Below are positions 57,146-64,000 of a stretch of 64,000 nucleotides of DNA, piece after piece; positions within the stretch are counted from its first letter, which is position 1; every line of letters starts with the position of its first letter. Below the pieces are notes generated by a model. It saw only the letters and a list, made by a program, of their open reading frames with translations, was not told where the DNA came from and searched no databases. Position numbers and translations under genes: made by a program. Origin of the DNA: an uncultured Pedobacter sp. (lineage in GTDB: Bacteria; Bacteroidota; Bacteroidia; Sphingobacteriales; Sphingobacteriaceae); contig NZ_CAMLIG010000001.1 of the NCBI RefSeq assembly GCF_946480185.1, forward strand, positions 186,001 through 250,000. The letters are read 5' to 3'.

Positions 57146-57667
57146 ATGATAGAAAGCCCAAAATTAGCCGAATTAAAAAAAGAACTTAACTTTTTACAAG
57201 CGCCAGAACTTAAGGAATTGTGTTTAAGGCTTGCCAAACACAAGACAGAAAACAAGGAGTTGCTAAACTTTCTGTTATTTTATGCTGATAAAAAAGAGGA
57301 ATATGTAGAAGATGTTAAAAATTTGATTGTTAACGAATTTGACAACCTACATCCAAGTATTTATTTAGCTACCAAACAAATTAGAAAATTGCTTCGCTTA
57401 GTTAACAAGCATATTAAATTTATAGCCACCAAACATTTAGAAGCAGAAATTGCCTTGGCTTTTTGCAAAGAGTTTATAGCGCATCCTATTATTACCATCA
57501 ATCAAAAAGCTACCATTGCCATTTTAATAAGTCAGTTAAAAAGATTGATCAGGGTAATCCCGAAACTGGAAGATGACCATCAGTTTGATTACCAGCAACA
57601 GTTTGATGAGTTGATACAATTGTTAAAAAGGAGAAGGAAAGATTTCTCTGAAAGGGACTTACATTAA
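57146..57667 (+). CDS. hypothetical helical protein upstream of a sigma factor
   Basis: I take the ATG at 57146 (MIESPKLAELKKELNFL), 173 residues; a TTG four codons upstream is possible. It is charged and almost entirely helical, with no membrane segment (ELLNFLLFYADKKEEYVEDVKNLI, RRRKDFSERDLH at the end). I do not recognise a domain. It is 50 bp upstream of the ECF sigma gene and may be co-transcribed; function unknown. Confidence 0.6.
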   Translation: MIESPKLAELKKELNFLQAPELKELCLRLAKHKTENKELLNFLLFYADKKEEYVEDVKNLIVNEFDNLHPSIYLATKQIRKLLRLVNKHIKFIATKHLEAEIALAFCKEFIAHPIITINQKATIAILISQLKRLIRVIPKLEDDHQFDYQQQFDELIQLLKRRRKDFSERDLH

Positions 57668-57717
57668 TCTGTAACAAATTTACCGGTTTCTCATCTAAAC
57701 AGAAATTAAAGCGTCCA

Positions 57718-58215
57718 ATGTCGGAAAAAGAACAAGTCTTTCAGGAAATTTTTAAGGCTAATTCTAAAAAGATATATCACTTATGTTTGGGTTATACCGG
57801 AGACAGTGACTCGGCCAACGATCTTTTACAAGAAACTTTTCTGAAAGTTTGGCAAAACTTAGAAAAATTCAGAAATCAGGCAATGATTTCTACCTGGATT
57901 TATCGTATTGCGGTAAACACTTGCCTTACCTATCTTAAAAAAGAAAAAAGAGCGGGAAAAGAAGAACTTACGCCAAACATCATCGAAAACAAAGAAGAAG
58001 AAATTTCCGAAAAAAACGAACAGGTAGCAACGCTTTACAAATGCATTGCCCAATTGGATGAAAACGAAAGAATCATCATTACCATGGTGATGGACGAAAT
58101 TCCGTACCCAGAAATTGCAGAGGTTTCAGGTATTTCTGAAGGGAATTTAAGAGTTAAAATACACAGAATTAAACACAAGCTTACCGAATTATATAATCAG
58201 CATGAAAGACTTTGA
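57718..58215 (+). CDS. ECF-type RNA polymerase sigma factor
   Basis: The 165-residue sigma factor has region 2 (LCLGYTGDSDSANDLLQETFLKVWQNLEKFRNQAMISTWIYRIAVNTCL) and region 4 (ERIIITMVMDEIPYPEIAEVSGISEGNLRVKIHRIKHKL). There is no region 3. It transcribes an alternative regulon. It overlaps the next membrane protein gene by 14 bp. No FecR-type anti-sigma gene follows. Confidence 0.93.
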   Translation: MSEKEQVFQEIFKANSKKIYHLCLGYTGDSDSANDLLQETFLKVWQNLEKFRNQAMISTWIYRIAVNTCLTYLKKEKRAGKEELTPNIIENKEEEISEKNEQVATLYKCIAQLDENERIIITMVMDEIPYPEIAEVSGISEGNLRVKIHRIKHKLTELYNQHERL

Positions 58216-58804
58216 TTCATTAGTTGGCATCTGGAACGAGCAGAAAACTGCTCCAAAGCTTGATTATAAAGAGATCATCACTCAATATAAAACAAGCCGG
58301 AATAAATTGAGTCTAAAACTGGTACGCGAGGTTTTGGTGATGCTTTTTGTTTTAATAGCAATAACTTACGTGGGCTTAACCAGCGAATTTGATTTTTGGA
58401 CATCTTATACAGGCTTGGTATTAATAGTGCTTTGCTGTACTTATTTTGTATTGATGCAATTGATAAATATTAAAAGCATTGCAGATAGCAATACTTTATT
58501 TGACCAACCAAAAGATCATATCCAGTTTTTAAAGAATTTTAGGAAATCAAGGCATATACAACATACCCGAAATTATAAAATTTACACTTTCTTTTTAAGC
58601 TTGGGTTTAGTTTTATATTTTATTGAGCCTTTTTATAAACTCAATTTCATACTTACTATTACTGTTTTTTCAGCTACAGTTATTTGGTTTATTTTGAGTT
58701 ACTTTTATTTTTTAAAGCGTTACATAAAAAAAGAAGACGAAAAATTCCACCAAATGATTGAGGATTTAGAACGTTTAGATCAGCAATTTAAAGATATGGA
58801 GTAA
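58202..58804 (+). CDS. membrane protein, probable anti-sigma partner of the ECF factor
   Basis: The 200-residue protein has a cytoplasmic N-terminal segment (1-40, DSLVGIWNEQKTAPKLD), about four transmembrane helices (about 43-65, 70-90, 123-140, 145-168) and a charged tail (EDLERLDQQFKDME). It has no recognised anti-sigma domain. The 14-bp overlap with the sigma gene suggests it regulates it; this is inference from position. Confidence 0.68.
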   Translation: MKDFDSLVGIWNEQKTAPKLDYKEIITQYKTSRNKLSLKLVREVLVMLFVLIAITYVGLTSEFDFWTSYTGLVLIVLCCTYFVLMQLINIKSIADSNTLFDQPKDHIQFLKNFRKSRHIQHTRNYKIYTFFLSLGLVLYFIEPFYKLNFILTITVFSATVIWFILSYFYFLKRYIKKEDEKFHQMIEDLERLDQQFKDME

Positions 58805-58889
58805 TTAGGTTGGGCGTTTAAACAGGCTTTACGCTATATCTTTTTGAAAAAACAAAAAGGATGTCGCTTCAATCCTTAACCGGCATAAT

Positions 58890-60212
58890 TTATTCATCAA
58901 CACCCAATTTGTATTTTCTGCCTTTAATTTTCTCGTTTTTAAGCAACTGAACTACGGATTGTATTTTTTTACGTTTAACAGCAACGTAAGCCATGTGGTC
59001 AAAAACTTCAATTAGGCCTATGTCTTCTTTTTGCAGATTTGCTTTTTTATACAGTAAACCTACCACGTCAATTTTGTTAATTTTATCCTTTTTACCCGCG
59101 GCAATGTAAAGCGTGGCCCAAGGCGAAGCATCAAACATTTTAAAATCTTCGGTAACTGCAACTTCTTCTACTTCTTCATCAATATAAGCGGGCTTATATT
59201 CGTCATCGCTCAATAACAGATACGCTTTTCCGCTAGCCTTCATCCGGGCGGTACGTCCGTTACGGTGCGTAAAAGATTCTTCGGTAAATGGTATTTGGTA
59301 ATGAATTACCTGCTGTACATCCGGAATATCCAAACCTCTTGAAGCTAAATCTGTGGTTACTAAAACGGCATGCGTTCCGTTCCTAAATTTCACCAAAGCC
59401 TTTTCTCTGTCGGGCTGGTCCATGCCTCCATGGTAAATCCCGTTCGACATTCCCTTATCCCACAATAAATCACTTACCCTGCCTGCCGCTTCTCTGTGGT
59501 TGCAAAAAATCAAAGTTGGTCCTTCCGGATGCTCTGCAACTACCTGCATCAATAATTTCAACTTATCCTTTGATGGTGTATGCAATACTTTCAATGCCAA
59601 TTCTGGCTTGTTCGATTGATCTTTCAAAAAATCAACTACCGCTAAATTATCTACTCTTGCAAAGTTGGGGAGCTCATCCATTTTAGTGGCAGAGGTTAAA
59701 ATCTTTTGCTTTAAGCCCGACAAGCCCTCAATAATCAGTTCCATTTCATCCTGAAAACCTAATTCCAGAGATTTATCAAACTCATCTAAAACCAAAAATT
59801 CTACTTCTGTTGGGTCAATATTCTCATTACGGATGTGATAGCTGATTTTTCCAGGCGTACCAATAATAACCGATGGCGTTTCTGATAAACTTTGTTCCTC
59901 TGTTTTGGTAGAATGTCCGCCATAAATACAGCTCACTTTAAATCCAGATTGTAAAGATCTAAAAACCTGTTCTATCTGTAAAGCCAACTCCCGCGAGGGT
60001 ACGATGACCAAAATCTGAACTTTCTTTAAATCTTTTTTTAACTGTGCAACTAAGGGCAAAAAAAATGCAAGTGTTTTTCCGGAACCTGTGGCAGATAAAA
60101 CCATCACATCTTTACCCGAAGAAATTGCTTTTTCTGTGCTCAACTGCATCTCGTTAAGTGCCGTAATATTTAGTCGCTCTAAAAATTGAGCTTTGCTATT
60201 TAAGTCTGTCAT
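58890..60212 (-). CDS. DbpA-like DEAD-box RNA helicase
   Basis: The 440-residue helicase has motif I SATGSGKT, PSRELALQI, DEFD in LVLDEFDKSLELG (a DEAD variant), SAT, and HRNGRTARM. The C-terminal 75 residues (DVVGLLYKKANLQKEDIGLIEVFDHMAYVAVKR) match the DbpA RNA-binding domain, which in DbpA recognises 23S rRNA hairpin 92. A near-consensus GATATTTG lies just before the ATG. Confidence 0.9.
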   Translation of the reverse strand: MTDLNSKAQFLERLNITALNEMQLSTEKAISSGKDVMVLSATGSGKTLAFFLPLVAQLKKDLKKVQILVIVPSRELALQIEQVFRSLQSGFKVSCIYGGHSTKTEEQSLSETPSVIIGTPGKISYHIRNENIDPTEVEFLVLDEFDKSLELGFQDEMELIIEGLSGLKQKILTSATKMDELPNFARVDNLAVVDFLKDQSNKPELALKVLHTPSKDKLKLLMQVVAEHPEGPTLIFCNHREAAGRVSDLLWDKGMSNGIYHGGMDQPDREKALVKFRNGTHAVLVTTDLASRGLDIPDVQQVIHYQIPFTEESFTHRNGRTARMKASGKAYLLLSDDEYKPAYIDEEVEEVAVTEDFKMFDASPWATLYIAAGKKDKINKIDVVGLLYKKANLQKEDIGLIEVFDHMAYVAVKRKKIQSVVQLLKNEKIKGRKYKLGVDE

Positions 60213-60280
60213 TTCCGCAAATATCCTTAATAAAAATTACAATGCGCTCCTCAAATTAAATTGGCTTTTAAACATTATCT

Positions 60281-60288
60281 TATATTTG
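60281..60288 (+). promoter_or_regulatory. -7 element of the second thioesterase gene
   Basis: A perfect TATATTTG ends 18 nt before the ATG at 60307, with TTG 17 bp upstream. Confidence 0.55.
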
Positions 60289-60306
60289 TAGATAAACCTT
60301 ATCCAA

Positions 60307-60834
60307 ATGACAAGCAAAACCCCTGAGAATTCCTTAACCATGATGAACGAGTTGGTGTTACCCAATGACACCAATACCCTGAACAATCTTATGGGAGGAC
60401 GATTATTGCATTGGATGGATATCGCAGCGGCGATTTCCGCACAAAAACATTGCAACAGAATTGTGGTTACAGCATCGGTTGATAATGTGTCTTTTCAGCA
60501 TCCTATAAAACTGGGTGATGTAGTAACAATTCACGCTAGGGTAACTCGGGCGTTTAATACTTCAGTAGAAGTTAGGCTAGTAGTTTGGGCAGAGAATATT
60601 CCGTCTGGCGAAAAAGTAAAATCAAACGAAGCTTACTATACTTTTGTTGCACTGGATGAAAACGGAAAAACGGTACAGGTACCTGCCATTGAACCTAAAA
60701 CAGAAAAAGAACAGGAACTTTTTGAGGGGGCGTTAAGGCGCAGGCAACTTCGTTTAATTTTAGCTGGACGGATGAATCCGGATGAAGCTACGGAATTGAA
60801 AGCGTTGTTTACGGCTGCTGTTCCAAAAGAATAG
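60307..60834 (+). CDS. acyl-CoA thioesterase (hotdog fold)
   Basis: The 175-residue protein has the YciA/BACH pattern: LVLPNDTNTLNNLMGGRLLHWMDIAAAISAQKHC, VSFQHPIKLGDVVTIHARVTRAFNTS and a tail with RRRQLRLIL. It hydrolyses acyl-CoA. It diverges from the DbpA-like helicase gene, with a TATATTTG promoter element between them. A related thioesterase is at 39510. Confidence 0.9.
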   Translation: MTSKTPENSLTMMNELVLPNDTNTLNNLMGGRLLHWMDIAAAISAQKHCNRIVVTASVDNVSFQHPIKLGDVVTIHARVTRAFNTSVEVRLVVWAENIPSGEKVKSNEAYYTFVALDENGKTVQVPAIEPKTEKEQELFEGALRRRQLRLILAGRMNPDEATELKALFTAAVPKE

Positions 60835-60924
60835 GTTTCAATTAGTTTAAGCGGGGTTTCTCTTTTTCGAGAACTCTGCGTCTCTTGTACATGAATAAAT
60901 CTTAAACTAAACAGTGAAATCTTC

Positions 60925-61330
60925 CCGGCTCATTGCCGCCCGGAAGGCTAGTTACTTTTTTTCCGCAAAAAAGTAACCAAAAAACTCTCGCCTGCGCCAC
61001 TTGCTACAATGGTAGTACTTTTATTTCTGCATCACTGCCGCAACCGCCAAGGGCGAATTTATCGGTCACTAATGGTTGTGCTTACAAACAAGCGTGATTG
61101 TAATGGAAACAGCAGTTCAAATTAGCATTCCAGTCTCAGAATGTTTGGATTGGAACCCGATAAATCTTTTGTAGAACCTTTGTTTACAGACAACCATCAA
61201 CAATCCGTAAAAGTGTTGAACAAACGCTGTAAATGCAGCGGCTTGGATTGCGATCAAAGATTTATTGCGGTGAACAAAGATTCGGAAGCCTTGAATTTTT
61301 GGTTCTTTTGTTTCAAGACAAAAGAACTTA
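60925..61330. mobile_element. composite repeat element with a hairpin at each end
   Basis: The left end carries a perfect 11-bp stem (GTTACTTTTTT / AAAAAAGTAAC, 60951-60977) next to CCGGAAGGCT. The right end carries GTTCTTTTG / CAAAAGAAC (61302-61327) next to CGGAAGCCTTG. Read inward both give AAG(T)AACCAAAAA, so the ends are loosely inverted. About 320 bp between them hold no convincing gene. Such a unit resembles a miniature non-autonomous element; no transposase or target duplication is visible. Confidence 0.5.
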
Positions 61331-61372
61331 AAAACGAAAGATTAGGCGAACTAACTTTCAATTAAAACCACA

Positions 61373-61400
61373 AAAAAAGCCACCCAAAAAGGTGGCTTTT
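61373..61400 (-). terminator. terminator of the aldolase gene
   Basis: GCCACC / GGTGGC with loop CAAAAA has A-runs on one side and T on the other, so on the minus strand it reads GCCACC..GGTGGCTTTTTTTG. It lies 24 bp after the fba stop. Confidence 0.85.
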
Positions 61401-61424
61401 CCATTATTAAATAAAATCGAGTGA

Positions 61425-62504
61425 TTATAATTTAGAATTTACATCTAAACAGTTTAAATCAGCGAAAGCATCAGTTAATCTTTTCACAAACTGTTCTTCG
61501 CCTTTTCTTAACCAAACGCGTGGATCATAGTATTTTTTGTTTGGAGAATCTTCACCATCTGGACTACCAATCTGAGATTGCAAATAAGCTTCTTTAGATT
61601 TGTAGTAATTTAAAACGCCTTCCCACATTGCCCATTGCATGTCGGTATCAATATTCATTTTAATTGCTCCGTAAGAAATTGCTTCTCTAATTTCTTCCTG
61701 AGAAGAACCAGAACCGCCGTGGAAAACAAAATTAACAGGCTTTGCAGCACTTAAACCAAATTTCTCTTTAACATATTCTTGTGAATTGTTTAAAATTACC
61801 GGTTGTAATTTTACGTTACCTGGCTTGTAAACACCATGTACGTTACCAAAAGCGGCCGCAATTGTAAATTTGTCGCTTATTTTGCTCAATTCCTCATAAG
61901 CGTAAGAAACTTCCTCTGGTTGAGTATATAATTTTGAAGAATCTACATCTGTATTATCTACACCGTCTTCTTCTCCACCGGTTACGCCCAATTCAATCTC
62001 TAAAGTCATACCCATTTTGCTCATGCGTTGTAGGTATTTTTTACAGATTTCGATGTTTTCCTCAATGGGTTCTTCAGACAAGTCAATCATGTGAGAAGAG
62101 AAAAGTGGTTTGCCATGTGCTGCAAAATGTTTCTCGCTTGCATCCAACAATCCATCTATCCAAGGCAATAATTTTTTAGCGCAATGGTCTGTATGTAAAA
62201 TCACTGCAACTCCGTAATGCTCAGCCACTAAATGTACGTGTTGAGCGGCAGAAATTGCACCTAAAATACAAGCCTGTAATTTATCGTTCTGTAATGATTT
62301 ACCAGCATAAAACTGTGCACCACCGTTAGAAAGTTGTACAATAACTGGCGAATTAACAGCTTTAGCCGTTTCTAAAACTGCATTCAAAGAATCAGTTCCA
62401 ATAATATTTACAGCAGGCAAGGCAAATTGATGTTGTTTTGCAACTTCAAAAAGCTCCTGAACTTGGTCTCCTGTAATAACTCCTTTAAAATCTTTTAAAC
62501 TCAT
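61425..62504 (-). CDS. fbaA: class II fructose-bisphosphate aldolase
   Basis: I chose the ATG at 62504 (MSLKDFKGVITGDQVQELF), 359 residues, the normal length. Motifs include VAVILHTDHCAKKLLPWID (zinc His), LEIELGVTGGEEDGV and FVFHGGSGSSQEEI, and DTDMQWAMWEGV. It interconverts fructose-1,6-bisphosphate and the two triose phosphates in glycolysis and gluconeogenesis. It stands alone with its own terminator. Confidence 0.96.
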   Translation of the reverse strand: MSLKDFKGVITGDQVQELFEVAKQHQFALPAVNIIGTDSLNAVLETAKAVNSPVIVQLSNGGAQFYAGKSLQNDKLQACILGAISAAQHVHLVAEHYGVAVILHTDHCAKKLLPWIDGLLDASEKHFAAHGKPLFSSHMIDLSEEPIEENIEICKKYLQRMSKMGMTLEIELGVTGGEEDGVDNTDVDSSKLYTQPEEVSYAYEELSKISDKFTIAAAFGNVHGVYKPGNVKLQPVILNNSQEYVKEKFGLSAAKPVNFVFHGGSGSSQEEIREAISYGAIKMNIDTDMQWAMWEGVLNYYKSKEAYLQSQIGSPDGEDSPNKKYYDPRVWLRKGEEQFVKRLTDAFADLNCLDVNSKL

Positions 62505-62664
62505 TTTTGTTAATTGTTTCTTAGCACCGAAGTTATGAAAAAATATCAAAAGGCTAAAAATAAGCCACAAATAAACGGTAATCAGGATATTTATAACACT
62601 AAAGGATTAGATTTAACTAATTTCATCATTTTTTTGTTTCTTTGTAGCCACACTATTTTAAAAT

Positions 62665-63510
62665 ATGGCTTGGTTTAAAAGAAATACAAAAGGCATTTCC
62701 ACTTCTACCGAAGACAAAAAAGAAGCTCCGGACGGCGTATGGAATAAATGTCCAAACTGCAAAAAAGCATTACACTATACAGAACAAGTTGAAAATAAAT
62801 ACGTTTGCCAATACTGCAATTATCATTTAAGAGTTGGCTCTAAAGAATACTTTGAAGTACTTTTTGATAATAATAGCTTTGTTGAACTATTTGCAAATTT
62901 GACATCTGGCGATCCTTTAAATTTTACCGATTCTAAAACTTACCCAGAGCGTTTGGCAGAATCATACAAAAAAACAGGTTTAAAAGATGCTTTAAGAGCA
63001 GCTCACGGACAAATTGAAGGACAGGATTTAGTGATTGCCTGTATGGATTTTAGCTTTATTGGCGGTTCAATGGGCTCTGTAGTTGGAGAAAAAATTGCGA
63101 GAAGCATCGACTATTGCATCAAAAACAAAATTCCTTTTTTAATGATCTCAAAATCTGGCGGTGCCAGAATGATGGAGGCTGCATTTTCATTAATGCAAAT
63201 GGCTAAAACATCGGCTAAATTAGCACTTTTGGGTCAGGCAAAAATACCTTATATATCCTTATTAACAGATCCAACAACGGGCGGCGTAACAGCTTCTTAT
63301 GCAATGCTTGGTGATATTAATATTGCCGAACCTGGCGCTTTAATTGGTTTTGCCGGACCAAGGGTAATTAAAGAAACCATAAAAAAAGATTTACCAAAGG
63401 GTTTCCAAACCTCTGAATTTGTTTTGGAACATGGATTCTTAGATTTTATTGTAGATCGACGACAAATGAAAACGAAACTGGCTTCATTTATTAGAATGAT
63501 GCACAACTAA
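62665..63510 (+). CDS. accD: acetyl-CoA carboxylase carboxyltransferase subunit beta
   Basis: The 281-residue protein has the N-terminal zinc ribbon (CPNCKKAL...CQYCNYHL, residues 29-53). The carboxyltransferase core includes [35 protein letters not shown] and [18 protein letters not shown], and [11 protein letters not shown]. It works with AccA in fatty-acid synthesis. It is monocistronic with a strong terminator. Confidence 0.96.
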   Translation: MAWFKRNTKGISTSTEDKKEAPDGVWNKCPNCKKALHYTEQVENKYVCQYCNYHLRVGSKEYFEVLFDNNSFVELFANLTSGDPLNFTDSKTYPERLAESYKKTGLKDALRAAHGQIEGQDLVIACMDFSFIGGSMGSVVGEKIARSIDYCIKNKIPFLMISKSGGARMMEAAFSLMQMAKTSAKLALLGQAKIPYISLLTDPTTGGVTASYAMLGDINIAEPGALIGFAGPRVIKETIKKDLPKGFQTSEFVLEHGFLDFIVDRRQMKTKLASFIRMMHN

Positions 63511-63518
63511 AGCCAATT

Positions 63519-63556
63519 AAACGAGCTTCTTACAAAAACAAGAAGCTCGTTTTGTT
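63519..63556 (+). terminator. terminator of accD
   Basis: A perfect 13-bp stem (AAACGAGCTTCTT / AAGAAGCTCGTTT) with an 8-nt loop is followed by TGTTTTT. It starts 8 bp after the stop. Confidence 0.9.
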
Positions 63557-63666
63557 TTTAGTTCAAAACCACTATTTTTTGGGTTGTACGAAGTAAATCT
63601 GGTTATATTATTTATGTCCTTTTACAACAAAACCAAATTATTAAAATAAACCTTATTGCGTTAAAA

Positions 63667-63699
63667 TTTGGGATAACTAAATTTATTATCCTTTATTTG
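63667..63699 (+). promoter_or_regulatory. promoter of topA
   Basis: TTTG (63667-63670), 21 bp, then TTTATTTG (63692-63699, one mismatch). The ATG follows 19 nt later. TTGCGTTAAAAT occurs twice around it (near 63656 and 63698). Confidence 0.5.
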
Positions 63700-63718
63700 C
63701 GTTAAAATCAAAATCTAA

Positions 63719-64000
63719 ATGGCAAAAAACTTACTGATTGTAGAATCTCCGGCGAAAGCCAAAACCATTGAAGGATACTTGGGCAAAGATTTTTTAGTTA
63801 AATCAAGCTACGGGCACATCCGTGATTTAAAAAAAGATGATAGCGCAATTGAAGTAAACAATGGTTTTAAACAACATTACGAGATTTCGCCAGACAAGAA
63901 AGCTTTAGTTACCGAATTAAAAAAACTAGCAAAATCTGCAGAGATGGTATGGCTAGCATCCGATGAGGACCGTGAGGGAGAAGCCATTTCTTGGCATTTA
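63719..64000 (+). CDS. topA: DNA topoisomerase I, N-terminal part (runs off the window)
   Basis: Ninety-four residues are visible. They begin [22 protein letters not shown], the Toprim start of bacterial type IA topoisomerase, and continue YGHIRDLKK and [17 protein letters not shown], containing the acidic Toprim residues. It relaxes negative supercoils. The active-site Tyr lies beyond the window. Confidence 0.96.
   Translation, partial: MAKNLLIVESPAKAKTIEGYLGKDFLVKSSYGHIRDLKKDDSAIEVNNGFKQHYEISPDKKALVTELKKLAKSAEMVWLASDEDREGEAISWHL

Noticed and set aside
61141..61365. Seventy-four-codon plus-strand frame
   Set aside because: It lies inside the composite repeat element and its tail (FCFKTKELKNER) is the translation of the right-hand hairpin; no conserved protein pattern.

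Overview
The window is a stretch of a Bacteroidota chromosome, most likely from the family Sphingobacteriaceae (Pedobacter or a close relative). This is inferred from several things: a low G+C content with AT-rich gaps, promoters of the Bacteroidota type (a TAnnTTTG -7 element, often only a few bases before the ATG), few Shine-Dalgarno sequences, the type IX secretion gene porT beside the menaquinone methyltransferase gene, DUF6089 and DUF6588 outer-membrane families, and a clade II (Sec-type) nitrous oxide reductase cluster. No rRNA, tRNA, CRISPR array, prophage or complete insertion sequence was seen.

Layout. 1-6.4 kb: DUF6089 protein (cut by the window edge), NAD kinase, CBS-ACT protein, hydrolase, YqeY, an SDR oxidoreductase, a YoeB-like toxin-antitoxin pair, PorT and UbiE. 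6.6-12.3 kb: a minus-strand surface-glycan cluster with a GT11 fucosyltransferase, a Wzx-like flippase, two GT2s, a GT8 and an unassigned transferase-like protein. 12.4-14.9 kb: a partner-switching cassette (anti-sigma-type ATPase, STAS protein, receiver-PP2C phosphatase, membrane protein). 15.0-17.1 kb: two more GT2 genes. 17.2-24.5 kb: Nudix, pyrE, SRPBCC, clpB, an ETR1-like ethylene-binding-domain histidine kinase and a GreA-type factor. 24.7-33.8 kb: respiration block of ccoI, ccoS, cytochrome c, nosZ, a NosB-like membrane protein, nosL, nosD, nosF and nosY. 34.1-41.1 kb: haem-binding protein, inositol monophosphatase, GtrA, lgt, mtaB, ubiX, thioesterase and a DEAD-box helicase. 41.7-49 kb: ammonium transporter, an extremely A-rich gap, AraC-type regulator, ABC-F ATPase, class IV aminotransferase and RluD-type synthase. 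49.2-64 kb: DUF6588 protein, PLP desulfhydrase/ACC-deaminase-family enzyme, lysine 6-transaminase, CDGSH protein, SDR, DsbA-like protein, uracil-DNA-glycosylase-family protein, GNAT, ECF sigma factor with a membrane partner, a DbpA-like helicase, a second thioesterase, fructose-bisphosphate aldolase, accD and the start of topA.

Most of this is housekeeping. The parts most worth a second look are: the ethylene-receptor-like kinase; a promoter-hairpin-terminator unit of about 70 nt upstream of ubiX (small RNA, attenuator or dispersed repeat); an intrinsic-terminator-like hairpin between nosZ and its accessory genes; cco assembly genes joined to the nos cluster without the oxidase genes; divergent pyrE/Nudix start codons that share bases; several families of small dispersed repeats placed exactly at gene 3' ends, some supplying the stop codon; and a composite element with a hairpin at each end near 61 kb. 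Family assignments come from recognised motifs only; no database search was run.
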